From Chitinophagaceae bacterium (lineage in GTDB: Bacteria > Bacteroidota > Bacteroidia > Chitinophagales > Chitinophagaceae): a stretch of DNA of 63,447 nt. The stretch's first letter is position 1. Each line of letters opens with the position of its first letter. The DNA lies in assembly GCA_947447825.1 (NCBI GenBank), contig CANFLL010000011.1, positions 1-63,447 of the forward strand, given 5' to 3'. Under the pieces are notes generated by a model. The model was not told where the DNA came from. It did no database searches and worked only from the letters and a program-made list of their open reading frames with translations. The translations under genes and the position numbers were made by a program. Shown one piece after another: positions 18,165 through 26,943 of this stretch.

Positions 18165-19526
18165 ATGAAAAAAAACATTTTAAGCATATCATTACTTTCC
18201 CTTTGTTTGGCAGTAACAGCTCAAACAAAGAAAGTAACAGCAGATAAGATTGTAGGACAGGTTGGAGACAAAATTGTTTTATTATCCGACATTAACAATG
18301 CCATTGCCGATTACAAAAGGCAAGGACAAGAAGCTCAATTGCCACCAAACGCAGAATGTGCTTTTCTGGAAGGACAACTAATTCAAAAAGCATTGGTACT
18401 TCAGGCCGAAAAGGATTCTCTTGTGGTTAGTGAAGATGATATTGAAGCTGGTTTAGACAACCAAATTAGAGGCTTCATCAATGCTTATGGCTCTAAAGAA
18501 GTTTTAGAAGAAGTGGCTGGCAGAACAGTTTACCAAATTAAAGAGGATTTTAGAATTCCTTTCAAAGAGCGTAAACTTGCTGACCAGATGAGGGGCAAAA
18601 TTTTAGAAAATATAAAGATTTCACCGGTAGAGGTTAAAGCTTATTATGATAAAATACCAAAAGACAGCCTCCCTTTCTATGAAAGCGAAATTCAAATAAA
18701 CCAAGTGCTTTCTCAGCCAAAAGCTAGTAAAGAAATTGAAGAATATTGTGTTAAGCAACTATACGAATACAAACGCCAGGCTGAAAGTGGTGTGAAAAAG
18801 TTTGATCAATTGTGTAAACTATATTCCGAAGATCCAGGAAGCAAGGATAATGGTGGTCAATATAACTTAAACCGTACCAGCAAGGAGTTTGATCCTACGT
18901 TTACCTCTTCCGCTTTTAGGCTTAAAGAAGGTCAAATTTCTAATGTAGTCAAAACAAAATTTGGCTATCACCTAATTCAAATGGTTAGCAGATCTGGTGA
19001 TGATGCTGTGGTGCGACATCTACTTAAAATACCTCAGGTTACAGAAGATGAGATTAAAATATCTGTAAAAAAATTGGACTCCGCTAGAACACTTATTCAA
19101 AATGGATATATCGGTTTTGGAGAAGCGGTAGACAAGTTTAGTGATGATGAGAGTAGTAAATTTAATGGCGGAAGTATTACCGCAAGAGATGGTTCTTCGT
19201 TTTTAAATATTGACCAATTGGATAAAGACTTAGTGTTAACGCTTAAAAACTTAAAGCCGGGAGATATTTCAAGACCAAATGTATACACCGATGAAAGAGG
19301 GCGGAAGATGGTTCGACTTATCTACTTGAAAAATAGGACTCAACCACACCGTGAAAATTTGAAGGAAGATTATAATCGTGTTGCCGACAGAGCTTTGGAA
19401 GAGAAGAAAAGGAATGCACTTTCTAAATGGTTTCAAGAGCATTTGCCTACCTATTACATTAACATTGATGAAGCTTATAAAGATTGTAGCAGCTTGAGTA
19501 ACTGGTGGAAATATTCATCGAAATAG
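18165..19526 (+). CDS. SurA-like periplasmic peptidyl-prolyl isomerase
   Basis: The 453-residue protein has a signal peptide, a SurA-type N-terminal chaperone region (VTADKIVGQVGDKIVLLSDI ... then a helical block to about residue 165) and two parvulin (PpiC) domains. The first, around residues 175-285, has QINQVLSQP and FDQLCKLYSEDPGSKDNGG; the second, around 290-400, has VRHLLKIPQ and AVDKFSDDESSKFNGGSI. SurA escorts outer-membrane proteins to the BAM complex. I chose the ATG at 18165 since the signal peptide begins there; a frame from 18114 would add an unlikely 17-residue head. It sits 43 bases after a barrel protein gene, in keeping with its role. Confidence 0.85.
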   Translation: MKKNILSISLLSLCLAVTAQTKKVTADKIVGQVGDKIVLLSDINNAIADYKRQGQEAQLPPNAECAFLEGQLIQKALVLQAEKDSLVVSEDDIEAGLDNQIRGFINAYGSKEVLEEVAGRTVYQIKEDFRIPFKERKLADQMRGKILENIKISPVEVKAYYDKIPKDSLPFYESEIQINQVLSQPKASKEIEEYCVKQLYEYKRQAESGVKKFDQLCKLYSEDPGSKDNGGQYNLNRTSKEFDPTFTSSAFRLKEGQISNVVKTKFGYHLIQMVSRSGDDAVVRHLLKIPQVTEDEIKISVKKLDSARTLIQNGYIGFGEAVDKFSDDESSKFNGGSITARDGSSFLNIDQLDKDLVLTLKNLKPGDISRPNVYTDERGRKMVRLIYLKNRTQPHRENLKEDYNRVADRALEEKKRNALSKWFQEHLPTYYINIDEAYKDCSSLSNWWKYSSK

Positions 19527-19661
19527 GTTTTTGAGAAACATTAGGGAACTTATTGATAAAAATCAGTTTTTTAACTGTCATTAAATCTTAACTATGAGGC
19601 TGAAATTTTCGGCAGATATTAAAAATTTATTTTTATTTCAGCAATTCATTTTACGAAACCG

Positions 19662-19688
19662 TTGTATGATTACAATCCTTTAACTTCG
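19662..19688 (+). promoter_or_regulatory. Probable gapA promoter
   Basis: TTG at 19662-19664 and TAACTTCG at 19681-19688 (one mismatch to TAnnTTTG) are 16 bases apart and lie about 45 bases before the gapA start. The spacing is slightly short for the group, so the call is moderate. Confidence 0.4.
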
Positions 19689-19731
19689 CGGCGATAAAAA
19701 ACAAGTATTTAATAATTTAAAATGTATAATT

Positions 19732-20736
19732 ATGGTAAAGGTTGCAATTAATGGTTTCGGACGTATTGGTAGATTAGTATATCGTCAAATATTCAATATA
19801 GAAGGTATTGAAGTAGTAGCTATCAATGATCTTACTAGCCCTAAGGCTTTGGCTCACCTATTAAAATATGATAGTGCACAAGGTCGTTTCGATCAAGAAG
19901 TAACGCACACTGATAGTTCTATCATTGTTAACGGTCATGAAGTAAAAATTTATGCACAAAGAGATCCATCTCAAATTCCTTGGGGTCAACATGATGTTGA
20001 TGTGGTTATTGAAAGTACAGGTTTCTTTACAGACAAAGCTAAAGCTGAATTACACATCCAAGCTGGTGCTAAAAGAGTAGTAATTTCTGCTCCTGCAACT
20101 GGCGAAATGAAAACAGTAGTATTTAATGTTAACCATAGCATTCTTGATGGTAGCGAAACAGTTATTAGTGCTGCTTCTTGCACCACAAACTGTCTTGCTC
20201 CAATGGCACAAGCACTAAACAATGCTTTCACCATCGAAGCTGGAAGCATGACAACTATTCACGCTTACACAAACGATCAAAACACCCTAGATGCTCCTCA
20301 TGCTAAAGGCGATTTGCGTAGGGCTCGTGCAGCCGCTGCTAACATTGTTCCTAACAGTACAGGTGCTGCAAAAGCTATTGGTTTAGTATTGCCTGAGTTG
20401 AAAGGTAAATTAGATGGTAGTGCTCAACGTGTTCCTGTAATTACTGGTTCAGTAACCGAATTAACTGCTATTGTTGCTAAAAAAACAACTGCAGATGAAG
20501 TTAATGCAGTAATGAAAGCAGCAAGCAATGAAAGTTTTGGTTACACAGAAGATGAAATTGTTAGCAGTGATGTTATCGGTATTTCTTTTGGTTCATTGTT
20601 CGATGCTACTCAAACTAAAGTTATCTCTGTTGGCGACAAACAATTAGTAAAAGTTGTTAGCTGGTATGATAATGAAATGAGCTATGTTAGTCAATTGGTT
20701 CGTACAGTTAAATTCTTTGCTGGTTTAATAGCTTAA
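19732..20736 (+). CDS. gapA: Glyceraldehyde-3-phosphate dehydrogenase, type I
   Basis: GAPDH oxidises glyceraldehyde-3-phosphate to 1,3-bisphosphoglycerate with NAD in glycolysis. The 334-residue protein has the NAD-binding [13 protein letters not shown] start, the catalytic motif [12 protein letters not shown] with the nucleophilic cysteine near residue 150, the phosphate-site block [17 protein letters not shown], and the C-terminal [15 protein letters not shown]. It is full length and highly conserved. It is a single-gene unit with its own promoter and a strong terminator at 20779-20826. Confidence 0.97.
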   Translation: MVKVAINGFGRIGRLVYRQIFNIEGIEVVAINDLTSPKALAHLLKYDSAQGRFDQEVTHTDSSIIVNGHEVKIYAQRDPSQIPWGQHDVDVVIESTGFFTDKAKAELHIQAGAKRVVISAPATGEMKTVVFNVNHSILDGSETVISAASCTTNCLAPMAQALNNAFTIEAGSMTTIHAYTNDQNTLDAPHAKGDLRRARAAAANIVPNSTGAAKAIGLVLPELKGKLDGSAQRVPVITGSVTELTAIVAKKTTADEVNAVMKAASNESFGYTEDEIVSSDVIGISFGSLFDATQTKVISVGDKQLVKVVSWYDNEMSYVSQLVRTVKFFAGLIA

Positions 20737-20778
20737 TCTAACATTTTTAGAGAATAGTAATCTTCTTTATTAATACAT

Positions 20779-20826
20779 AACCATCATTCATTGCTTTCAA
20801 AAGTTTTGAATGATGGTTTTTTTTTC
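20779..20826 (+). terminator. Intrinsic terminator after gapA
   Basis: AACCATCATTCA at 20779-20790 pairs with TGAATGATGGTT at 20807-20818 and is followed by a run of T to 20825. This is a textbook stem plus T-run. Confidence 0.85.
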
Positions 20827-20846
20827 ATCATCTTCAATACAACAAC

Positions 20847-21104
20847 ATGCTCAGTAACATTACTATCATCAGTTTGATAGCAGCATCCTGCACCACTGTT
20901 TCTTTTTTGCCACAAGCCTTGCAAACCATCAAAACAAAAAACACAAAAGGCATCTCCTTGCCTATGTATTCCCTCTTTACTTTTGGCACTACCTTATGGT
21001 TCATTTTTGGACTAATGATAGAAAACTATCCAATAGTATTAGCCAATGGAATCACCACCCTTTTAGCACTCATTATTCTTATTTGCAAGATTAAATACAA
21101 ATAA
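20847..21104 (+). CDS. SemiSWEET sugar transporter
   Basis: The 85-residue protein has three transmembrane helices and the PQ-type signature: TVSFLPQALQTIKTKNTKGISLPMYSLFTFGTTLW. This is the single triple-helix bundle of bacterial SemiSWEETs, which dimerise to form a passive sugar pore (glucose or sucrose in studied members). It lies just after gapA but beyond a terminator, so it is probably separately expressed. Length and motif agree with the family. Confidence 0.87.
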   Translation: MLSNITIISLIAASCTTVSFLPQALQTIKTKNTKGISLPMYSLFTFGTTLWFIFGLMIENYPIVLANGITTLLALIILICKIKYK

Positions 21105-21396
21105 AACCTCCACTAAAATTCCAAATTATTCAGATTGGATTAAACTTCTAGAATTATTGGTTTCATATAAGATAATGGCAAGAATTCCAGAATATTTTCT
21201 GCCCTTAAACCCCTTTCTCCATCAATCCAAAATCTATTTTCAATTTAATTAGGTAGTGTCAATCTTTTAATTGAACATTCACCGAGTGTATAAACATATT
21301 GTAGTTGCCCCTGACAAAAACCTTCCCGTGGCGATCAAAACTACCAAGCCCTCCTTGCTACCAAGATTTACCCATTTTTGCTTCCTAAAACTGATT
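21105..21396. other. Non-coding stretch between SemiSWEET and array A
   Basis: No gene or hairpin of note is visible. The stretch leads directly into the 21-bp repeat array. Confidence 0.45.
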
Positions 21397-21597
21397 TCTA
21401 GCCTCCAAGAAGTTACCTCTAGCCTCCAAGAAGTCACTTCTAGCCTCCGAAAAGTTACCTCTAACCTCCGAAAAGTTACTTCTAACCTCCGAAAAGTCAT
21501 CTCTAGCCTCCAAGAAGTCACTTCTAGCCTCCAAGAAGTCATCTCTAGCCTCCAAGAAGTAGTCTCTAGCCGACAAATTGTTACCTCTAGCCTTCTA
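21397..21597. repeat. 21-bp tandem repeat array A (about 9.5 units)
   Basis: Nine units of exactly 21 bp, each starting TCTARCCTCCRARAAGT, run from 21397 to 21585, and a decayed tenth unit follows. Within units the last four to five bases vary (TACC, CACT, CATC, AGTC) and two central positions switch together between CAAG and CGAA. There are no indels. Because 21 is a multiple of three, several frames are open across it and spell heptads such as LEARSDF on the minus strand. I see no start or ribosome site that would make these real genes. It ends 73 bases before the unknown gene at 21671. Confidence 0.93.
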
Positions 21598-21670
21598 ATG
21601 ATAAAAAATAGCCCATCTCTTACAAGGGTTCTACATAGTATTATTTTTTCACAGTTTAAATTTTACGATT

Positions 21671-22354
21671 ATGTCAGTTTATTTTATTGAAGGAAATGTG
21701 TCTGCTTTTAGTACACAGCTTACCAAGTTTTCGGTTAAATTACCAACTTATGCCGCCGATTTGGGGTTTTCTGTTGATGAGAAAAAAGAAGCTGTTGACG
21801 ATGCCGCCTATATGGCGTGGATTGTGAAAACGGATGAAGATTCGGCTACCAGTAAGCTAGCATGGAAGGCTTACGAATTGTTGGCAAGGGAAGGTTCTGT
21901 GGATGTGACGGTGTTGATTCCGCCTGGCGCATTTGTAATTACTGTTTCGCCAACACTTGTGGAGCCAGGTATTCAGCGCCGTTTTGCTGAAAAAGCAGCA
22001 AAGGCGAAGGCAAACCCGAAATGCTCGGAAGCCATCCAGAAAGATTTAGGCATCTACTCTGCACCAGATGCGGCGGTTACGATTACCCCCGATTTGAAGG
22101 TGGCTTCACAGGCGGGTCATCCAGAGCTCATTTTTACTAAACATGGTTTCTTGGTCATTAATCTGTATCGCGATGCTGGTACTGGTTATGGCACTGCTCC
22201 GTATAAAACATTGACGAAAAGCCATTTTGTAGACTACGATTTGCCAGCAGTAGGCGTTACGGCTCATTATAAATACAAGATAGTTTTTGTGGAAAATGAT
22301 GTAGAAGTAGGCAATTTTAGCTCCGAAGTAAGCATTAATGTGATAGGGCGATAA
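21671..22354 (+). CDS. Unrecognised 227-residue protein behind array A
   Basis: The protein has no signal peptide. The first half is probably helical (FSVKLPTYAADLGFSVDEKKEAVDDAAYMAWIV, then KLAWKAYELLAREG), followed by a proline-rich connector. The C-terminal 90 residues read like one fibronectin-III-type beta domain (PELIFTKHGFLVINLYRDAG ... YKYKIVFVENDVEVGNFSSEVSINV). I do not recognise a family. The only comparable gene in the window is at 41427-42080: similar length, a similar helical half with the block AxW(I/V)V, a C-terminal domain ending GN(F/W)S..xSxNV, and also behind a 21-bp array. A terminator follows at 22391. Confidence 0.75.
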   Translation: MSVYFIEGNVSAFSTQLTKFSVKLPTYAADLGFSVDEKKEAVDDAAYMAWIVKTDEDSATSKLAWKAYELLAREGSVDVTVLIPPGAFVITVSPTLVEPGIQRRFAEKAAKAKANPKCSEAIQKDLGIYSAPDAAVTITPDLKVASQAGHPELIFTKHGFLVINLYRDAGTGYGTAPYKTLTKSHFVDYDLPAVGVTAHYKYKIVFVENDVEVGNFSSEVSINVIGR

Positions 22355-22390
22355 TTAGTTACTAGTGATTATTTGTTAGGTGTTAGATAG

Positions 22391-22433
22391 AAAAAAGTCC
22401 CTTGAAGTGATTGCTTCAAGGGACTTTTTATTT
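22391..22433 (+). terminator. Intrinsic terminator
   Basis: AAAAAAGTCCCTTGAAG pairs with CTTCAAGGGACTTTTTA around a 6-base loop. The A and T runs on both sides would allow it to act in either direction. It ends the gene at 21671-22354. Confidence 0.88.
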
Positions 22434-22578
22434 AATGGACCTACGCTATACCTTTTTTGAAAAGCAGGATAATGTTTATTGGTCACTAGTTAAAACGAAT
22501 AAAACACATTCGTGTTTGTTAATTGAATCAGAGGCAACTCAATTCGCTTTATTTGTGCAAAAACTGCGGCGTAATTTT

Positions 22579-22890
22579 TTAATACACCAAATCTTCGTAT
22601 GCAGCTTGCAATTCATTATAGGCATGATTATCCTTTGCTTTTTTAGCTGCTGCCATACCCTTTTCGTACCATTCAATGGCAAGGTCTCTGTGGGTTAGTT
22701 TCTCTAAAAGTTTTGCCAGATGATAATATGAGCCTACATAATCTGGACTCTCCGTTAGTATTTCTTCAAATAAAATCCTTGCTTTAAAGTCGTCACCAAT
22801 CTTAATGTATTCCAATGCCAAAGCATGCCTAAGAAAATTGTCTTTTGGTGAAGCCTTCAAAAACTCATTCAACTTTTCTATCCTATCCAT
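22579..22890 (-). CDS. TPR-type protein, short
   Basis: The 103-residue protein consists of about two and a half tetratricopeptide-like helical hairpins (NFLRHALALEYIKIGDDFKARILFEEILTESPDYVGSYYHLAKLLEKLTHRDLAIEWYEKGMAAA). There is no signal peptide or membrane segment, so it should be a cytoplasmic adaptor. It stands alone and faces the previous gene. Partners are unknown. The frame on the opposite strand here is judged a shadow. Confidence 0.78.
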   Translation of the reverse strand: MDRIEKLNEFLKASPKDNFLRHALALEYIKIGDDFKARILFEEILTESPDYVGSYYHLAKLLEKLTHRDLAIEWYEKGMAAAKKAKDNHAYNELQAAYEDLVY

Positions 22891-23078
22891 AATAAATTAT
22901 TGCCACAAAGAAACAGCATAGGAAGTTAAAAGTAATAGGTAATAAGTAAAAAAGACACTGCACTGCAATGCAAGTTTCTCTATTTATTTTTGCTAGATTC
23001 CAATGATGTAAGAAAAGAAAGTAGAAATATAGTTTGCAAAAAGTAATAACACGCCTAAATTTGGTTACAATTTATTTT

Positions 23079-23276
23079 ATGCAAGGAAGAATAATAAATA
23101 TTGACCCGGAAATACTAGGAGGCACTCCCGTATTTTATGGAACGAGGGTGCCTATTAAAAATCTTTTTGATTATTTGGAAAGCGGCGATTCAATAGAAAT
23201 ATTTTTAGACGATTTTGATGGTGTTACCAAAAGCCAAGTAATAAAACTTATAGAATACACACAATTTAAAAAATGA
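23079..23276 (+). CDS. DUF433 (VapB-like) protein, orphan antitoxin
   Basis: This 65-residue protein carries RIINIDPEILGGTPVFYGTRVPIKNLFDYLESG followed by a short helix-turn-helix-like tail, the signature of DUF433. These proteins are usually antitoxins encoded before a PIN-like DUF5615 toxin. Here the next gene, overlapping by four bases (ATGA), is instead an LprI-like secreted protein, so the toxin is missing. The ATG at 23079 opens exactly at the conserved region; 15 extra residues from 23034 have no support. Confidence 0.82.
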   Translation: MQGRIINIDPEILGGTPVFYGTRVPIKNLFDYLESGDSIEIFLDDFDGVTKSQVIKLIEYTQFKK

Positions 23277-23683
23277 ATACAAAAAAATTTATTTTACTCT
23301 TATTGTTTGGCTTGTCATCTCTCAATTTGTTTTCTCAAACAAAAAAATCACTTGAAATAATTGAGAAAAAATACCAAGATAAACTAGATACAGGAAACGA
23401 TATGTATGGTTCTACAATTATTTATTACAATCAAATGGACAGTATGCTAAATGTTGTTTACAGAATGGCTAAATTAAAATTGAATACAAATCGGGCTTCC
23501 ATCCTAAAAGCACAACAATTAAAGTGGCTAAAGCAAAGAGACAATTATTTTAAAACAGTCGATAAAGAACAGAATGAAAGTGGACTTAATTCAATAGATA
23601 ATAAAATGACTAAACTCCATGAAAAAGCGGCATTTATAAATGATAGAATCCTTACAATATTAAAAACATACCAGTTAAATTAA
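23273..23683 (+). CDS. Secreted LprI/DUF1311-like protein
   Basis: The 136-residue product begins with a signal peptide (FILLLLFGLSSLNLFSQ). It then contains QMDSMLNVVYRMAKLKLNTN and ILKAQQLKWLKQRDNYF, the paired helices characteristic of the DUF1311/LprI fold (lysozyme-inhibitor-like). The usual conserved cysteines of the family are absent, so inhibition of lysozyme should not be assumed. Its ATG overlaps the stop of the DUF433 gene, an unusual pairing that suggests coupling after a rearrangement. Confidence 0.68.
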   Translation: MNTKKFILLLLFGLSSLNLFSQTKKSLEIIEKKYQDKLDTGNDMYGSTIIYYNQMDSMLNVVYRMAKLKLNTNRASILKAQQLKWLKQRDNYFKTVDKEQNESGLNSIDNKMTKLHEKAAFINDRILTILKTYQLN

Positions 23684-23762
23684 TCCCTACAAGTTGTCTT
23701 GCGTACTCTTTTCCTCTTTGCCTATCTCCTACTTCCCTTTTCTTTGTGGCTCAACTTAATAT

Positions 23763-24887
23763 ATGGCAGGCATCTACATTCACATACCCTTTTGCAGGAA
23801 AGCCTGCCACTATTGCAACTTTCATTTTTCCACAACGCATAGTCTGCTGCCACAAATGGTGGATAGTATTGTGCAGGAAATTAAGCTTAGGAAAAACTAC
23901 TTGTCATCCTCCGTTTCCACTATCTATTTTGGTGGTGGTACGCCTAGCATCTGTAGTAATATGCAATTATCTTCTTTACTTGATGAACTAAAATCGGCTT
24001 TCCATCTCGCCCCTTATGTAGAAATGACGCTCGAAGCCAACCCCGATGATATCACTGCCGAGAAACTTTCTCATTGGAAATCTATTGGCATCAATAGGCT
24101 AAGTATTGGGGTGCAGTCTTTTAGAGAAGAAGATTTACAATGGATGAATCGTGCACACAATGCCACTCAGGCCACCGATGCCATCCAGTTGGCCAAGCAG
24201 TATGGGTTCAATAACATTAGCATAGATCTAATTTATGGAACACCTACTTTATCAGATGAACAATGGCAGCAAAATGTGCAAACGGCCATCAATTTGCAAG
24301 TGCCGCACCTTAGTTGTTATGCGCTAACAGTGGAATCTAGGACGGCTTTGGACAAGATGATTGAGCGAAAAAAGATGCAGGCACCCGACCCAGAAAAGCA
24401 AGCCCGCCATTTTGAATTGCTGATGCAGTGGATGGAAGCCGCTGGCTACGAACACTACGAGATAAGCAATTTTGCCAAGCCCAACATGCGCAGTAAACAC
24501 AATAGCAGCTACTGGCAAGGCGAACATTATGTGGGTTTGGGACCAGCAGCGCACTCGTTTAATGGACTTAGCCGCCAATGGAACTTGGCTAATAATGCCT
24601 TGTACATAAAGAATATTGCCGAGGGAATAGTGCCTTTTGAAATGGAAACACTTACGCCCACTCAAGCATTGAACGAATACATCATGACGAGCCTTAGAAC
24701 AAGCGAAGGCTTATCTTTTACCTATTTAAAGGAAAATTGGGGCGAACAGAAAGTAATGGATATAAGGAAGAATGCTGCTGATTTTATACTGCAAGGCAAT
24801 GCATTGATTATTGATGAACACTTACAACTAACCAAAAAGGGTAAATTATTGGCGGATGGCATTGCTGCCGATTTGTTTTTTGAATAG
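23763..24887 (+). CDS. hemW: Radical-SAM heme chaperone HemW
   Basis: HemW delivers heme to target proteins and resembles oxygen-independent coproporphyrinogen oxidase. The 374-residue protein starts with GIYIHIPFCRKACHYCNFHF, the CxxxCxxC iron-sulfur site, then FGGGTPS for S-adenosylmethionine and the Glu motif LEANPDD. The C-terminal HNSSYW motif followed by GLGPAAHSF is typical of HemW. True HemN has a longer N-terminus and CxxxCxxCxC; the fourth cysteine is absent here, supporting HemW. The start follows the stop of the LprI-like gene by 79 bases. Confidence 0.92.
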   Translation: MAGIYIHIPFCRKACHYCNFHFSTTHSLLPQMVDSIVQEIKLRKNYLSSSVSTIYFGGGTPSICSNMQLSSLLDELKSAFHLAPYVEMTLEANPDDITAEKLSHWKSIGINRLSIGVQSFREEDLQWMNRAHNATQATDAIQLAKQYGFNNISIDLIYGTPTLSDEQWQQNVQTAINLQVPHLSCYALTVESRTALDKMIERKKMQAPDPEKQARHFELLMQWMEAAGYEHYEISNFAKPNMRSKHNSSYWQGEHYVGLGPAAHSFNGLSRQWNLANNALYIKNIAEGIVPFEMETLTPTQALNEYIMTSLRTSEGLSFTYLKENWGEQKVMDIRKNAADFILQGNALIIDEHLQLTKKGKLLADGIAADLFFE

Positions 24888-24901
24888 AATCAGAGATGAT
24901 A

Positions 24902-25465
24902 CTAAAAATGGTACATCACCAGTATCATTCCTACTGAACCAACATTTATTCTGAAATATTGTGTTCTTTTTTGAGATTCGAAAGTAGTTGGATTGTATTC
25001 ATAAAATTGATAGAAGTTGAGGTTCTCTTCTGTTAAAATGGATACATGCTTGTTAAAATAGTATTCTACTCCTAATAATGGACTGACACCAATTCTGGTA
25101 GACGTAGATGGATTGGCGGTAGATTTAAAGTAAGAGAAAGACAAATCAACGCCATGATATAAATTCCATCTTTCGGTGGTTCTGTTTTTTTGAATGCCTA
25201 ATCGAATATCAGGGTAATATCCCGCAGCATTACCATTGCTTACATCCAAATTTATTCCCAATCTTACCGTCTTCCTTTTTTTTAAATTATATCTAAAATT
25301 TAATAAGCACGACTCGGGCTTTTTCTGTAAAAATGTTAACACATTAACTACATCAACTCCTGATGAAATATTTTTCAAAATAGAGTCCGCAATAACTTGG
25401 GAATAAATCTGGTTTGCAAGAAGCAAATTAAAAAATATAAAAAATATTATTTTCCTTTTATACAT
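24902..25465 (-). CDS. Secreted barrel-like protein, unknown
   Basis: The 187-residue protein has a signal peptide (IIFFIFFNLLLANQIYSQ) and a body of alternating strands (TVRLGINLDVSN, YHGVDLSFSYFKS, SPLLGVEYYFNKHVSI, QYFRINVGSVGMILVMYHF), ending in Phe as outer-membrane barrels do. The family is not recognised. It follows the lipoprotein gene at 25493-26584 on the same strand by 27 bases and probably shares its transcript. Confidence 0.68.
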   Translation of the reverse strand: MYKRKIIFFIFFNLLLANQIYSQVIADSILKNISSGVDVVNVLTFLQKKPESCLLNFRYNLKKRKTVRLGINLDVSNGNAAGYYPDIRLGIQKNRTTERWNLYHGVDLSFSYFKSTANPSTSTRIGVSPLLGVEYYFNKHVSILTEENLNFYQFYEYNPTTFESQKRTQYFRINVGSVGMILVMYHF

Positions 25466-25492
25466 TCAATTGATAGATTGATAACTTTTAAA

Positions 25493-26584
25493 TTAAAACC
25501 AATCATCAACTCCATTACCGAAGTAGGGTCTAAAAATGTTTTTAACGTTTGTAAGGAATGGGTTATAGTCAATAGAAGTATTTGCTGTTGTACCATCTTT
25601 ATAAACCACAAACAACTCGCGACCACCACCTGCTACATCAACAAATTTTAAATCCCCAATTTTCGAACTGCCGTTGTTTACAGTTAGGTTCAATGTGGTG
25701 TTTATATCTTTAGTGTTAGGATTGTTAAGCCCATTGAATGTTTTTGCATCCCAATTGCCTTTGATGATAAAGTTGTCTTTTGTATAAGAAAATATAATGT
25801 TGTCAAGATATGTCTTTGCATTAAAGTTTTTATAATCTGAATTATTGAAAGTTAACTTTGCATTCAAAACAGATGCACAACCTAAATTAGCAGTAAACTG
25901 AAATTGAGTTGAATTAATTTGAGTTACCTTAATGCTGTAGTCGTAAGGGGCAAGGTTAATGGAAAAAGAAATGTCCTGTGGAGTAGGAAAGTCTCCTGTG
26001 CTAAAAGTTCCAGAATAATTTACTCCAGCTATTTTACTACCATTTTTTGTTATATTAATAACAGCTGAAGTAGGAAAATAATTATCCTGAGAATTTACTT
26101 GATATTTTTTTTCGGTGTAAGATTGAAAAGTTGCAACGATGTCATTGTTACTTAAGGTTGAATCGGAAGGAAACTCAATACTGATAGTGTTAGATTGTTT
26201 TCTAGAGAATGTTTGTGTTTTATGATTCCAAGTATAAGTGCCTGTGTAAGCGGCAAAATCGAATGTGCCATCTTGTTTTGTTGATTGAGGGAATATACTA
26301 TCCAATGCATCAGACATTTTATTTATCCAATCATCATTGCTTGTAGTGCCATTAGAAAGTTTAATAAAATTAATTAGGCTCTGAGCTCCATTGCCTTTCA
26401 CAATATCATTAATACACGCACTTGTGCTATTGAATGATGATGTGATAAATTGTTTGTCTTCGGCTACTGTTGTTAGCGAAACAGACGATGGTGATTTTGT
26501 ACAAGAATAAATTAATACACTTGATAAAAGAAAAATTGATACTATTGGTAAAATAGCATACTTGAGTTTAATTGTCTTTTTCAT
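25493..26584 (-). CDS. Lipoprotein of unknown function
   Basis: The 363-residue product has a long hydrophobic leader ending in the lipobox LIYSC and a serine/threonine-rich mature part. Strand-rich repeats such as YTGTYTWNHKTQTFSRKQ and LNVNNG-like turns suggest a beta-rich surface or periplasmic domain. I do not recognise the family. It is the first gene of a two-gene unit with a small barrel-like protein, a common arrangement for paired outer-membrane components. Confidence 0.72.
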   Translation of the reverse strand: MKKTIKLKYAILPIVSIFLLSSVLIYSCTKSPSSVSLTTVAEDKQFITSSFNSTSACINDIVKGNGAQSLINFIKLSNGTTSNDDWINKMSDALDSIFPQSTKQDGTFDFAAYTGTYTWNHKTQTFSRKQSNTISIEFPSDSTLSNNDIVATFQSYTEKKYQVNSQDNYFPTSAVINITKNGSKIAGVNYSGTFSTGDFPTPQDISFSINLAPYDYSIKVTQINSTQFQFTANLGCASVLNAKLTFNNSDYKNFNAKTYLDNIIFSYTKDNFIIKGNWDAKTFNGLNNPNTKDINTTLNLTVNNGSSKIGDLKFVDVAGGGRELFVVYKDGTTANTSIDYNPFLTNVKNIFRPYFGNGVDDWF

Positions 26585-26943
26585 TTTTAATTGTTTTGTT
26601 AGCTTACTTTAATTTTAACAGGTTTCAGCAATCCTGATTGTTTATTATTTTACAAAGAAAGGGGATTTTATACTTAAACAATACGATTCCCCCAAAATAA
26701 TATAAATCTGAAAGTTACTACCCAGAGCTTTAAAGCATTCTAGACTAAGATTTTGAGGTTCGTAGGTAATTCTATTCAAATATCACCAAACACTATCCTT
26801 ATGTTCTTGGTAAAAATTAAGTGTTCCTTGAAACAAAACCAAAACCGATTTGCAGAAAAATTAATTTAAAAACTCCAGCAAACTACAACTATAATATCTT
26901 TTCTGTACTTTTATCAGATTAATATGATTAATAAAGTAAAATA
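26585..26943. other. Divergent intergenic region
   Basis: These 359 bases lie between the lipoprotein gene (minus) and the AraC regulator (plus). No gene or strong repeat is visible. It must hold both promoters, which I could not pin down. Confidence 0.5.

Noticed and set aside
21271-21690. Open frames across array A on both strands (heptad proteins such as LEARSDF)
   Set aside because: A 21-bp period keeps all frames open by chance; no start context is credible and the repeat is better described as DNA.
22411-22698. 95-residue plus-strand frame
   Set aside because: It starts at the terminator and overlaps the TPR gene on the other strand, which has clear helical repeats.
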